Below are positions 12,186 through 22,096 of a DNA stretch of 64,000 bases, in pieces. The stretch spans positions 7,542,001 to 7,606,000 of the forward strand of contig NC_058161.1 in assembly GCF_020080835.1 (NCBI RefSeq). The letters are read 5' to 3'. Below the pieces are notes generated by a model. The model worked only from the letters and a program-made list of their open reading frames with translations, made no database searches and was not told the DNA's origin. The stretch is from Cotesia glomerata. Lineage: Eukaryota > Arthropoda > Insecta > Hymenoptera > Braconidae. A program made the translations under genes and the position numbers. Every line of letters starts with the position of its first letter. Position 1 is the first letter of the stretch.

Positions 12186-13961
12186 TTTTTTTTTTAATAA
12201 CTTACTTTGTTAAATTTCACAAAATAAATTCATTCTTTATTAGTTGTTATCACGATTGAAACTCGAGTAATAATGATAGAAATATTAGCGAATTTTTTTG
12301 CCCAGGCATAAGCTAAAGACAGAGTGTCAGCAAATTATGGACAACTTGAGTAAAAATTATTTTACTTTTTGATATATTATACATATCTTCGAGTTGAAGA
12401 TATATGCCGACGCGTAAATATTTTAATAAAGTATAAAGGCGCAAAAAATACTCGAATTTCACATATATTGTTCAAAAGAATCATTTTGATTCGTCCGATT
12501 TTTATAAATTGTTTTTAATTTTTTTTTATTAATCGTTGAAAGATTTTTTTATAAATATTAATGTTATATAAGTTATATAATATTTGAATTCATTGTTTTT
12601 TTTTTGTTTTTTCATCAAAATCGAGAATTTAATCATTTATTCAGTTAATATGCAATATTAACAAAATCTTATATTTATCCACGTACTTTTACGTACCATT
12701 GATCGTACAGCACATTGACGGACAGTTTCAAAAACTAGAATAAATTTTTTACAAGATCTTCATAGCGTTTTGGAAAAAAAATTATTTTCCCTACTCTTAA
12801 AATTTGAATTATTGAAGTACACGGAAAAGATAATAATTTTACATTTTAAAACTCACGATGTTACATCGTAAAAATGCCTACAAAAGGATGATACTGAACT
12901 TATAAGTCTATATAGCTGACAACTATTGATTTTTTAAATTCTGATAACAAATCAATTACACTAATAAAAATTTTTTTGCAACAAATGTTACACATGTATT
13001 ATCACTCAAAATTTACTTAACTTTTATAATGATGAACTATCAGCAAAAAGGCCGTAAAAACGATATTTTATGATGATAGATATTGTTACCATGCCTGATG
13101 ACAAAAATGAGAATTAAATGAAGTTAATTAAATAAATTCGAATTATTGTGGTAGTGCGCGATCAATAGTTTGGAATCTCATAGTTTAGGAATTTGACATC
13201 CCCACGTCTGATCATAAGTAGCCTCACGCGATAAAAGAATTGAATTTATTGATTTAAGTTAAACATAATTAACGTCACAACCTCTCATTCGTGGTACTTT
13301 TAAAAATTTTCACTAATTTTTTTTAATTTTCACATATGGAATTTTTTTATTAAATTTTTTTTCATAATAATTTTGTTTTTATAAAATTATAAAAAAATTT
13401 CTAATGTCTGTCAACTACAATGTCATTATAAAAATAGTAAATATCTAAATTCTACGAAGTAAAATCGTAAATTTCAAATTTATCAAAGTGACCGTACTGA
13501 AAGTCTACTCCTGGATTACAATGTTGCTATTATAATTTTCCCTACAATTTTTTTCAGTGTATAAAATATTAAATGATAATATTCTTTCTTTTTTAAAAAA
13601 TTTTTCAGACATTATGACTAGTCGTACTTAATAAAATATTCATAATTATAAAAAAATATTCCGCTCTGTAACTTGATAGCAACTAAAATTATACTTTGTT
13701 ACTCAAGTCGCGAGACAATGTAATTTTTTTATAGATCCACCGTAAAAAAGTTCTGTTCAGTTTTACGAACTTATTTACAAAAAATTTAACGATACCATCG
13801 TTAATAATAAGTTAAGCCTGATCAGAACTAGCTGCATTATTGATATGAGTTCAAATTAATTATTCAAGAAAGCGAGTATAACTTCCTGAAGCTAGGATAA
13901 AAAAAACTGCAGCGTACTCTTGTTAAGTAGTGAACTGTTCAGTTGCAATTCAACGATCGCA
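12186..13961. other. Intergenic region upstream of two divergent genes
   Basis: AT-rich, without a supported ORF. It should hold the promoters of the nudel-like gene (-) and of the odorant receptor (+). The block at 13610-13760 recurs near 4890-5020. Nothing else is recognisable. Confidence 0.55.
13610..13760 (+). promoter_or_regulatory. Candidate odorant-receptor promoter block, duplicated elsewhere
   Basis: This lies 200-350 bases before the receptor ATG. It carries the TACTTAATAAAATATTCAT, TATACTTTGTTA and AAAAGTTCTGTTC segments also found, in order, near 4890-5020. Position suggests promoter or 5' UTR material copied with a receptor gene, but the sequence alone does not exclude a dispersed repeat. 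Confidence 0.35.
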
Positions 13962-15805
13962 ATGAAACTTTCTGCAAGCTCCTTAAACAATACTTCATTT
14001 AATAATGTTAATACTACTACTGACAAAGACGTAAAATGGGCAGTAGGACTAAACCGCGCAGTTTTGAAAATTCTTGGTGTATGGTATTACGATAATCAAT
14101 CACAATGGCAAACAATAACATCTAATTTTCAGACATTTATTTTTGTTACTGGAATATTTAGTTTTGTAACTTTTCCTCAAACATTGGCTCTGATAAAAGT
14201 ATGGGGTGACTTGACATTAATCGTTGACAATCTTATTGTTAATTTACCCATCACAACATGTGAATTAAAAATATTTATCTTATGGTGGCACAAAAAAGGT
14301 TTGTAACAAAAAAAAAAACTAAATAATATTTTTTTTTTAAATATGGAAATTAATAAAGCTAACACAAATTTTTTTTTAAGTTTTAGTTGGACTTTTTGAC
14401 GAGATTGAAAAAGATTGGCATAGAGTTACAGACAAGTCAGAAAAGGACATAATGTTTAAATACGCAACAATTTCTAGGATAATGACTATTTGTGGATTAT
14501 GTGGCGCTTTTTTTAGTCTCATATTGTACCAAGGCCCACTAACATTTGGAATTGTCTTACGTACAGTTACTAATTTGACAGATGATCCTGAAAACCTATT
14601 TTCTCTTCAAGCAATGTATTTTTACGACACTTCGACAGCATACAGTTATCAATTAACAAGAATTAGTCAAATTGTTGGATGTGGACTTTCGGCAGTTGCT
14701 TATACAAGCTCAGATGTATTATTTGGCATGATTATTCTTCATGTATGTGGTCAATTGGAAATACTTGCAAGTAGAGTTCAAGCAGTTGCTGATAGACCCC
14801 AATATTTTTCAAAGCTTCTGCGAGAACATATCAAGAACCACGTTCGACTGATTCGGTATTTATTTACTGATATTTTCTTTCATTACAATAGTGTTTTTTG
14901 TTTATTATTTTTATTGGAGAATAGTTATAGATAATATATTCAATAAAAATAGTAAGCTTGTATATGACTAGATTTACGCACGACATTGAAAAAGTGTTTA
15001 GCTTGATGTTACTCGTATTGTTTGGTTCTGTTGCTATTACCTTTTGTATCCAAGGATTTCAATTTATCAATGTAAGTTTGTAAAGTTGTATATAGATGTT
15101 TTTTTTTTTTGTTTCAATTAAGAAAAGTAAGTGTTGATAATGTCATTTTATTTATATAGGTATTTACAGATAATTCAATTGACTTGCCGATAACACAAAT
15201 GATTTTTTATATTCAGTTTTTAAGTTATTGTTTGTTTTTAACATTCGTTTATTCATGGGTTGGAGAAAACCTTGTTACACAGGTGAATTTTCATTTCTTT
15301 AATATTTAATTATTTAGATTAATAGGTTTTATTTGACTATCAAATTATGAAATATAATTAATATATAAATATCAATTTTTTTTATGTTTCCAACGAACGT
15401 TTAATATTTATTGAAATTATCTTTAGAGCCAAGCAGTTCATACCGCTAGTTGCAATTGTAATTGGATATCATGTGATTCTCATGAAGCAAAACAAATTAT
15501 ACTTATGACTTTTCGCTCTCAAAATCCACTTCAGATTACGGCTGGAAATCTAGTTCCTTTAACTATGAATACTTTCGTTCAAGTAAAAATTTATTTTTAT
15601 CAATAAGTGATTTTTAATTTTCATATAGAAATATTAATTTTATTTATAGTAGAAAATTTTTTATTATTCGGATATTTTTCAATAAAAGCCAGAATTTTTT
15701 TAGTTTAAACTAATATGAAAGTTCGATGTAAAAAATGTGTTATATTTTCAGTTGCTGAAAACATCGGGTGGTTATATATCTTTTTTACTCGCTGTGAGAG
15801 AATAA
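13962..15805 (+). CDS. Insect odorant receptor (7tm_6 family)
   Basis: Six exons in phase give 414 residues: 13962-14298, 14381-14855, 14972-15071, 15160-15282, 15427-15582, 15752-15805. Size and exon style are typical of insect ORs, which are seven-helix odorant-gated channels with an intracellular N-terminus that work with Orco in antennal neurons. Family marks include an early VGLNRAVLKILGVWY motif and a conserved hydrophobic core. A loop motif LREHIKNHVRLIRFTHDIE spans the exon 2/3 junction. The C-terminus has the usual LLKTSGGYISFLLAVRE ending (OR consensus: S-Y-x-x-F). I chose the ATG at 13962; the earlier open frame has no ATG. At exon 3 the acceptor CTAG before 14972 is required, because an upstream AG would bring in a stop. 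It is a lone copy here and appears intact. The ligand is unknown. Confidence 0.87.
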
Positions 15806-16965
15806 TATTTATTCCATTTATATAGATCAATAATTAAGTGTGTGTACCGTTTGGATAATTTTGCGATTATGTTATATCACTTTATTTGATTCATACTGAC
15901 TGGAAAATGGCCAAAAACTAATTTAAGCAACAAATAAATATCATGGAATATTAATTTATTGTTATTTATGATAAATGTGCCGAATTTAAAAAAGGTATAA
16001 TGCCTAAGAATAAACTGAATTTTTTGATGATACTGATAGTAAACCTAAAAAGAAATTCAAGTACGTAAAAAAAAAAAAAATAATTACCTTGTTGATTTAA
16101 AAAATCAAACCAATAAAATAATAAAAACATAGAATTAAAATTTATACAGTTTATTAAAATTTTTACATAGATTTTAACAAATATGTAGTATTTCATTATA
16201 CTATTAATCATACTGTAAAATTAAAAGTTTCTATAAAATTATAAAGATTCCATTTTGATAATAAGCAGTGAAGAATAAAGTTTGAAATGTGTACCTACTT
16301 GGTAGCGTCAAAGCAGAGTTCTTCAACGTCATCATTAAGACTATAAACTTCTTTTCGTATACATACGCTGCTTAATCTCAAAATGTTATCTTTAATTACT
16401 TAGGTTTTAGACTCTATATAATTTTAGACAATGCTATACCTATAAAAAAATGAACCTGATTAAAAAAAAAAACCTTGAATCAAAAACACCATTTTAATGA
16501 GTTTCATCATGTTGAATCAAATAGAAGAATTTTTTATCGAATCAAAATTGTTCTTAGTTCAAGAAAATTTTACTTGATGCTCTTTAAAAACTCTTCGATA
16601 ATTCAAGAATTTTTCTCCTAAATCAAGTTATTGGTTTACTCTAAATTTTAAAAATCGAATTCTTATTAGATCTCCACGTTTTGAGATCCTAGGAAGCAAT
16701 TTTGATTATTTCTACCAGGATGTCACTATGTATGCATGTGTATTTACAAAATTTTATTGAGGTCGTCTCTTTTTCCTTCAGAAGTAAGTTTATCGATGCA
16801 TTAGTATTAAAAATAAAAATACTAAAAAAGATATTGTACATAATTGTTTACTTTTTACCGTTAAAAAATTTATAATTTCTAGATATATGTTATCTATGCA
16901 TTCCAGCTTTATAAAATTGAATCTATAAAATAAAATCAAACTAAGAAAATATTTCACTATGTATT
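15806..16965. other. Intergenic region between convergent genes, with an AT-rich repeat copy
   Basis: No gene was seen. The segment near 16440-16640 is a degenerate run of TTGAATCAA / TTCAAGAA words, similar to copies near 32780-32960, 33090-33310 and 48240-48400. Confidence 0.5.
16440..16640. repeat. AT-rich TTGAATCAAG family, copy 1
   Basis: The repeated words TTGAATCAA, TTCAAGAA and AAATCAAGTTA are partly arranged as inverted pairs. The same words recur in three other places in this window. It is probably a degraded MITE or fold-back family. Confidence 0.4.
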
Positions 16966-18579
16966 TTAGTCATCAAAATTAAAAATCGCTTTTAATTGTT
17001 TATAGTTAAAGAAATCAGCTATTCTTTCACAACAATCATACGGTAAATAATTTTTGTAGAAATTAAATAGAATTTCTGTTAATTTTTCGACCCATATTCT
17101 TCTTATATAAAAAGTATTAACACGTTTTTTCAACATGTAACTATATGGATAGTATTTAGAAATACAATAAGGTACATATAAGTTCATTATTTCTTTATGG
17201 GCTGTCAATTTAATCAACTCGTTTTTATCACACGTTGATAGATACCAATAAGTGATATTGGTGTCCCCAATCTTTGTTTGTTTCATATGATTAATCATCT
17301 TTTGGTATTTATTTAACATAATTTTAACTAACATCGATTGTGCTTGCCTACTAATATAAAAATTAACTGATATATCGTGTAATAATCCATGTAACAATCT
17401 TGGGCAAACCGATAATCTGAATAAGTGTCTACTGATTGCGTATTCCACTATTCGACAAACTGAGTTACGAATGGCAACATTTAGATCATTTAGATAATGA
17501 CGATCGTGTATAATATCTGGTGTAATTAAATTAAATTGAAGTCTGACACTCATAACAGCATCTAGGGTGATTTTATTGGAATCAAAATCACTTTCATACA
17601 ACAAAAAGTTTACTATTGAATGGTATCCACGCTCGGCTGCATAAAAAACAAGTGAGCGATTATTATTATTATTATCACCCGAAGACGTAACATTAACATT
17701 AGCTTCGGCATTCACTAAAGAACGCACTATCTTCAATTTTGTATCTATTTTATTATATTCTTCTTTGCTGTACCTTGAAGTTAATGAATTAATATTGAAT
17801 ACTATACAAAACAATACAGGTAGTCCATAGATATCACGATCATTAGGATTAGCACCTTTCGCCAATAACAGCTCAACTAATTTTAGATCATTAACTCGAA
17901 CGGCTTGCATCAGCGTTGTTTCTTCCGTGAAACTTTTCGAATCGATATCAGCACCACGATTTAACAACAATTCCGTCATTTTGTCTAATTTTTGGAGAAT
18001 CGAAAAATGTAACAGAGGTAATTTACGCCCCGCCAAAAAATTAGCACATGGTGTATTAGGCTTGAGTAATTTCAAAAATTCATCTTTTCGATCAAATTTA
18101 AGATTTATGTCTGCACCATGATCTAAAAGCAGAGCCGCCATCTTTACGCTACCGTTTAACACGGCGATTTGGAGTGGATGGTAAACATTATTTTCGACTG
18201 AGTCAACACTTGCTCCGTTTCTAAGGAGAAGCTTTGCACATCTGATTCGATTTTTCCGAACTGCCAAATGAAGCGGTGTCCATCCGGGTTTTATGGAGGC
18301 ATCAAATAAAGTCGAATCTACTATAGCACCATTTTTAATCAGAATTTTAAGGATCTGGTACTGTCCACCCCACGCGGCCATGTGAAGTGGTGTCCACGAG
18401 TGTCGTCCTGGCTTATTAATGTCAACACCTCTTTCTATAAGCAATTTAACTTCTTCAAGATTCCCTGCTCGAATCACATGATTTAACATTAAATTATTAT
18501 TCAGTGTGATCATGTTTTTAAGTTTATTCTTTCGGAGTCGAATAAATAACGAAAGATCGCTAGGTCTATCACTTGCCAT
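16966..18579 (-). CDS. Intronless ankyrin-repeat protein with PRANC-like C-terminus
   Basis: A single open frame of 537 residues, unlike the exon-rich genes around it. The first half has about eight ankyrin repeats. Clear ones carry SWTPLHMAAWGGQ (near residue 60), GWTPLHLAVRKNR (near 98), YHPLQIAVLNGS (near 131), LLHFSILQKLDK and TTLMQAVRVND; several end in the (N/D)xGAxxD loop. The last 130 residues match the PRANC pattern: a YYPYSYMLKKRV stretch, an Arg/Lys-rich helix, then LPYDCCERIADFF and KQLKAI. That ending is an F-box-like motif. Family knowledge: PRANC domains were named from poxvirus ankyrin proteins, also occur in Wolbachia and parasitoid wasps, and recruit the SKP1-cullin ubiquitin ligase. 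A role as substrate adaptor is inferred. The start ATG follows a possible 5' UTR acceptor (tatacttag near 18630). No disabling mutations are seen. Ankyrin content is certain; PRANC is a pattern call. Confidence 0.78.
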   Translation of the reverse strand: MASDRPSDLSLFIRLRKNKLKNMITLNNNLMLNHVIRAGNLEEVKLLIERGVDINKPGRHSWTPLHMAAWGGQYQILKILIKNGAIVDSTLFDASIKPGWTPLHLAVRKNRIRCAKLLLRNGASVDSVENNVYHPLQIAVLNGSVKMAALLLDHGADINLKFDRKDEFLKLLKPNTPCANFLAGRKLPLLHFSILQKLDKMTELLLNRGADIDSKSFTEETTLMQAVRVNDLKLVELLLAKGANPNDRDIYGLPVLFCIVFNINSLTSRYSKEEYNKIDTKLKIVRSLVNAEANVNVTSSGDNNNNNRSLVFYAAERGYHSIVNFLLYESDFDSNKITLDAVMSVRLQFNLITPDIIHDRHYLNDLNVAIRNSVCRIVEYAISRHLFRLSVCPRLLHGLLHDISVNFYISRQAQSMLVKIMLNKYQKMINHMKQTKIGDTNITYWYLSTCDKNELIKLTAHKEIMNLYVPYCISKYYPYSYMLKKRVNTFYIRRIWVEKLTEILFNFYKNYLPYDCCERIADFFNYKQLKAIFNFDD

Positions 18580-19123
18580 ATTTTTGAAAATAACTTTCCA
18601 CTGTCTGGTGTAAACTAAAATATCTAAGTATAATTATTTTTTTAATTATTTAAAAAAAATTATTCGCAGAACTATCAAATTATTTATTTTTTAATTATAC
18701 GCACTTGGAAAGGAATACTTAAGTACCCTTGTACAGTTAGTTCAGCTTCACAGATTACAAAATGGAATGCTTAGTAAATAGCTGCTGTCGGCGTCAATAC
18801 GTGTTGTACACATTGGTAGCAAAATTTATTTTATAATGTCATCAACTTGACAGAGACATCTTTGGTTAGAAGTTACGACTCCATCACAAACCTAAGATAT
18901 TTATTAATGAAAAATATCAAAATAATCGTTAATTATAAAATAGATTTCTGGGAAGCATTTATTTTGAAGAATTCTCCAAAAAATAAAAAATCAATTACTA
19001 ATAAAAAAAAATTTTTTTTCACTATTTACAGTAATAATTTTTAAAACTTTTATACGTAAAATATTTTTAAAAATTTTCTTAATATTTTTCTTATTGAGAA
19101 AAGTCCAAGAAATTATCAAGTAT
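18580..19123. other. Upstream region of the ANK-PRANC-like gene
   Basis: AT-rich. On the minus strand a possible 5' UTR intron has its donor near 18727 and its acceptor near 18627. A small ORF at 18847-19044 has no recognisable features. The TTAA-bounded element begins at the right edge. Confidence 0.4.
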
Positions 19124-19177
19124 TTAAAGGGACCACCTGGTGGTGTAGCTGTCTAAAATTTAAGCTATTTTAAAAAT

Positions 19178-20386
19178 TTTATTTCTATATGAAGGGAACG
19201 ACTAATGCTTTCAAAATTTTTTCACACTTATTCTATTACTTATCAACTACACAAAAATAAAAATCAAAATAAAAAAAAATTTTTTTTTTAATTAGAAAAA
19301 TGGCGCTGAAGTCGCCCTCTAAAAAAAAATGGACCTGACTGCTGGGGGTAGATTGATCTCTCCCTCTGATCTGAAATAAAAAAAATGATTGATTTTTAAT
19401 TAGTATAAGTACAGTTATCGTCGGAATTAGAATGAAAAAAAAAAATATTTGACAAAATGGCGTGTAGTTAAAAGTAAAAATCTGAAATTCGTTTTCAAAA
19501 AATACTTTTTATTAACTACGCGCCATTTTGTCAAATATTTTTTTTCATATAACCTGCATTGAAAATGTAAGTTTCAATGCCTGTTGAGCCAACCGAAACT
19601 AGACAATTTCAGACCAATGCGGCTGTGCCGGGCAGGTATCAATTATTTCTTCCCGGCGGACAGAAAATGACGATTTTCTGTCCGCGAGGTGAAGTTGCAG
19701 CTTTATTTTCAATCCTATCAATTGTTTGTTTATTTTATACCTTTATAATTGTCATTCTAACCGTTAACTGTATTGACATATCATAATTCTGTTATTAAGC
19801 ATAAATAAGAATGATAAAAGAAAACTTGTCAATTTACGAATAATGTTTGGTAAAAAATAAACTATTACTTTCTATTTTATTATAAGTTTCATAATGAAAT
19901 GGTATTTTCGCTGTTCGTCTGAAACTATCTAGTTCTGGTTGGCTCCAGACATTGAAACTAGCATTTTTAATGCAACTTATATGAAAAATATAATGTGTGA
20001 CGCGGGATGAAACACGATTTCAGACCGAGTGATGCCAGCCCTCGCTTCGCTCGGGCAGGCAACTTCACTCTGGTCTGAAATCGTTTTGTTTCATCCCTAG
20101 TCACACAATATACTATTTTTTTTTTTCATTCTAGTTCCGACGATAATTATACTTATACTAATTAAAAATCGGTCGTATTTTTTAATTTCAGATCAGAGGG
20201 AGAGATCAATCTACCCCCACCAGTCAGGTCCATTTTTTTTTTAGAGGAGGATTTCAGCACCATTTTTCTAATTAAAAAAAAATTTTTTTTTTGTTTTGAT
20301 TTTTATTTTTATGTAGTTGATAAGTAATAGAATAAGTGTAAAAAAATTTGAAAGCATTAGTCATTCCCTCCATATAGAATAGTATA
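19178..20386. repeat. Inverted repeat with arms of about 270 bp
   Basis: The left arm (19178-19440) and right arm (20113-20386) are near-complementary over their full length. Landmarks are GACTAATGCTTTCAAA, CTTATTCTATTACTTATCAA, AAAATGGACCTGACTG and AGATTGATCTCTCCCTCTGA on the left, each mirrored on the right. The spacer contains further small palindromes. Confidence 0.78.
19988..20114. repeat. Hairpin with GC-rich core CTCGCTTCGCTCGGG
   Basis: A stem of about 40 bp: GATGAAACACGATTTCAGACC on one side and GGTCTGAAATCGTTTTGTTTC on the other. It closes around a self-complementary core, CCCTCGCTTCGCTCGGGC. It is non-coding and markedly more GC-rich than its surroundings. Confidence 0.72.
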
Positions 20387-20409
20387 TTACACATCTAGGG
20401 CAGTAAAAT

Positions 20410-20485
20410 AAGAAATGTCTCAGATCACATGTAATTGTTGTCCGAGGCGAAGCCGAGGTCAATAAACATGTGATCTGAGGCTTAG
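20410..20485. repeat. Hairpin with core CGAGGCGAAGCCGAGG
   Basis: The stem CTCAGATCACATGT / ACATGTGATCTGAG surrounds CCGAGGCGAAGCCGAGG. The flank and stem resemble the hairpin at 21786-21891, so the two are copies of one family. Confidence 0.72.
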
Positions 20486-20754
20486 TCGAAATTCGAGTTC
20501 CGTTTTAACCGTAATTTTTCCCATCTCAATTTTACGGTCAAAATAGACTTGGCGCTGTATTGATAGCTCATTTAAACTGAGCCTGGTTTCACCGTAACTA
20601 GTGGAGTTTTGTCCCATTGTACCACGATTACGGTCAAACCAGGCTTGAAATAATAATAATAATAAATAATAAATTAAATTTTAAAATACTTAGGGGTACG
20701 GGTTCAAATCAACTGAAATCCCATTTATTTATTTTTTTGTTTTAATCACTGCAA

Positions 20755-20935
20755 TAATATTATTATGAATAATAATAATAATTATTATTATGAATAATAA
20801 TAATAATTATTATTATGAATAATAATTATTATTGTTATTCATAATAATAATTATTATTCATAATAATAATTATTATTATGAATAATAATAATAATTATTA
20901 TTATGAATAATAATTATTATTGTTATAAAAAATAA
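20755..20935. repeat. ATT/AAT palindromic minisatellite
   Basis: A run of alternating AATAATAATAATTATTATTATG units. Every unit is itself palindromic, so the tract can fold many ways. A similar but shorter AAT/ATT tract is at 61440-61502. Confidence 0.8.
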
Positions 20936-21399
20936 GTAGTAGGAATTAATAATACTAACAATTATTACAATTACTACTATCAAAATCGTTTATGAGCACA
21001 AAAATATATAAATTAATTTTGTAATAAAAAACAAAATGAATGATTTCCTAGAATTTGGGAGAGTTTTTTATGAACAGGGGTTATTGTGTCCAGTTTGTAC
21101 AGATTAAGGAGTAAGGAGATAGGAGAATTTGAATTTTAGAATAAAAAATATGAAAAACGTCAATTGTTGGATTAAAAAAAGAAAAATATCAAAAATTAAT
21201 GAACTAAGCTGAATTTAGTCCAAAAATTCAAATTTTTGAAAAATATTATTATTTCATTTTTAATTTTAAATGTCAACTTTTCATGTTTTTATTAATTTGA
21301 ATTTTCGCGCCTAAGAACTACAAGATGGCAAGAGAAATAATAATAATCAACAAGATGACAAATATAGTAATAATATTAATAATGATAATATTATATACT

Positions 21400-21550
21400 C
21401 CTGGAAATTTTACGGTCAAAACAGACGTGCGTACGCCTGTTTTAACCGTATTATTCTCCGATACCGTCTTGTACGGTCAAAACAGACTCGATTTTCAGCG
21501 GCATATTAGACTTTAAAGAGTTGGCATTTACGGTCAAAACGGGACTCGAA
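21400..21550. repeat. TACGGTCAAAAC motif cluster
   Basis: Copies of TACGGTCAAAACAGAC and its complement GTTTTAACCGTA recur within 150 bases. Related copies occur at 20500-20645 (TTTTAACCGTAA, TTACGGTCAAA). They make a second set of interspersed inverted repeats inside the composite element. Confidence 0.6.
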
Positions 21551-21586
21551 TTTTGACTCGGGTTCTTATTTACTGCCCGTGGTGTG

Positions 21587-21780
21587 TATACTATTTTTCT
21601 CCTCGACGGAGGCGGAAAGCGGCATTTTCGTTTAGCGCAGCGGGAGGAAAATTGACGCTTTCCGCCCGAAGGTGAGAAAAAGACTTTTTCTGCCCTCCAG
21701 GCGGAAAGTGGCAACTTTCGGCCCGCTGCGCTAAACGAAATTGCCGCTTTCCGCCTCTGTCGGACAGAAAAATAGTATAC
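21587..21780. repeat. Near-perfect 194-bp GC-rich palindrome
   Basis: The arm 21587-21644 (GTATACTATTTTTCT, then GGCGGAAAGCGGCATTTTCG, then TTTAGCGCAGCGGG) is mirrored by 21722-21780. The inner part is also self-complementary (GAGAAAAAGACTTTTTCTG at the tip). The two overlapping ORFs here are by-products of the palindrome. Confidence 0.8.
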
Positions 21781-21785
21781 AAACC

Positions 21786-21891
21786 TATGGCAGGAAAATA
21801 ATAAATATCTCAGATCACATATATGTCGACCTCGGCTTCGCCTCGGGCAACATATATGTGTTCTGAGACATTTCTCATTTTCTTGCCACAG
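21786..21891. repeat. Hairpin with core CCTCGGCTTCGCCTCGGG
   Basis: The stem CTCAGATCACATATATG / CATATATGTGTTCTGAG lies around a GC-rich self-complementary core. It is a sister copy of the hairpin at 20410-20485 in the opposite orientation. Confidence 0.75.
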
Positions 21892-21973
21892 GTGTGTAAT
21901 ATACTATTTTAAAATAGCTTAAATTTTAGGCCGCTAGACCACCGGTCCCCTTAACAATTGTGAATGAATAAAA

Positions 21974-22096
21974 TAAATGTGTCTATTCAAACGGACAAAA
22001 ATCCTGATAAATCACGCAGCGTGAATAAAAGGGCCCTTACATTCGCGCGGCGTGGATTTATCAGGACTTTTTTACGTATGAATAGACATGTACATT
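21974..22096. repeat. Separate 123-bp hairpin just outside the TTAA element
   Basis: The left arm AAATGTGTCTATTCAAACGG with TCCTGATAAATCACGC is mirrored by GCGTGGATTTATCAGGA and GAATAGACATGTACATTT. The loop has CACGCAGCGTG and GGGCCC. It lies 20 bases beyond the right end of the composite element. Confidence 0.75.

Larger units (their letters stand above)
19124..21954. mobile_element. 2.8-kb TTAA-bounded composite of nested palindromes
   Basis: Both ends abut TTAA (19124-19127 and 21951-21954). Reading inward, the ends are GGGACCACCTGGTGGTGTAG on the left and, reverse-complemented, GGGACCGGTGGTCTAGCGG on the right. Both then continue into TAAAATTTAAGCTATTTTAAA. Within lie two long inverted arms (about 19178-19440 and 20113-20386). 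Several independent hairpins also lie inside (near 19440-19545, 19988-20114, 20410-20485, 21587-21780 and 21786-21891). No transposase ORF was found, so the element is non-autonomous. TTAA duplication is typical of piggyBac-type and a few other elements; the superfamily is uncertain. Secondary insertions of hairpin elements into an older TTAA element would explain the structure. Confidence 0.65.

Noticed and set aside
20755..20935. Regular repeat considered as a CRISPR-like array
   Set aside because: There are no unique spacers, the units are palindromic AAT/ATT runs, and the genome is eukaryotic.
21451..21782. Two overlapping minus-strand ORFs rich in Arg/Pro/Ser
   Set aside because: They read the two arms of the GC-rich palindrome; no conserved motif.
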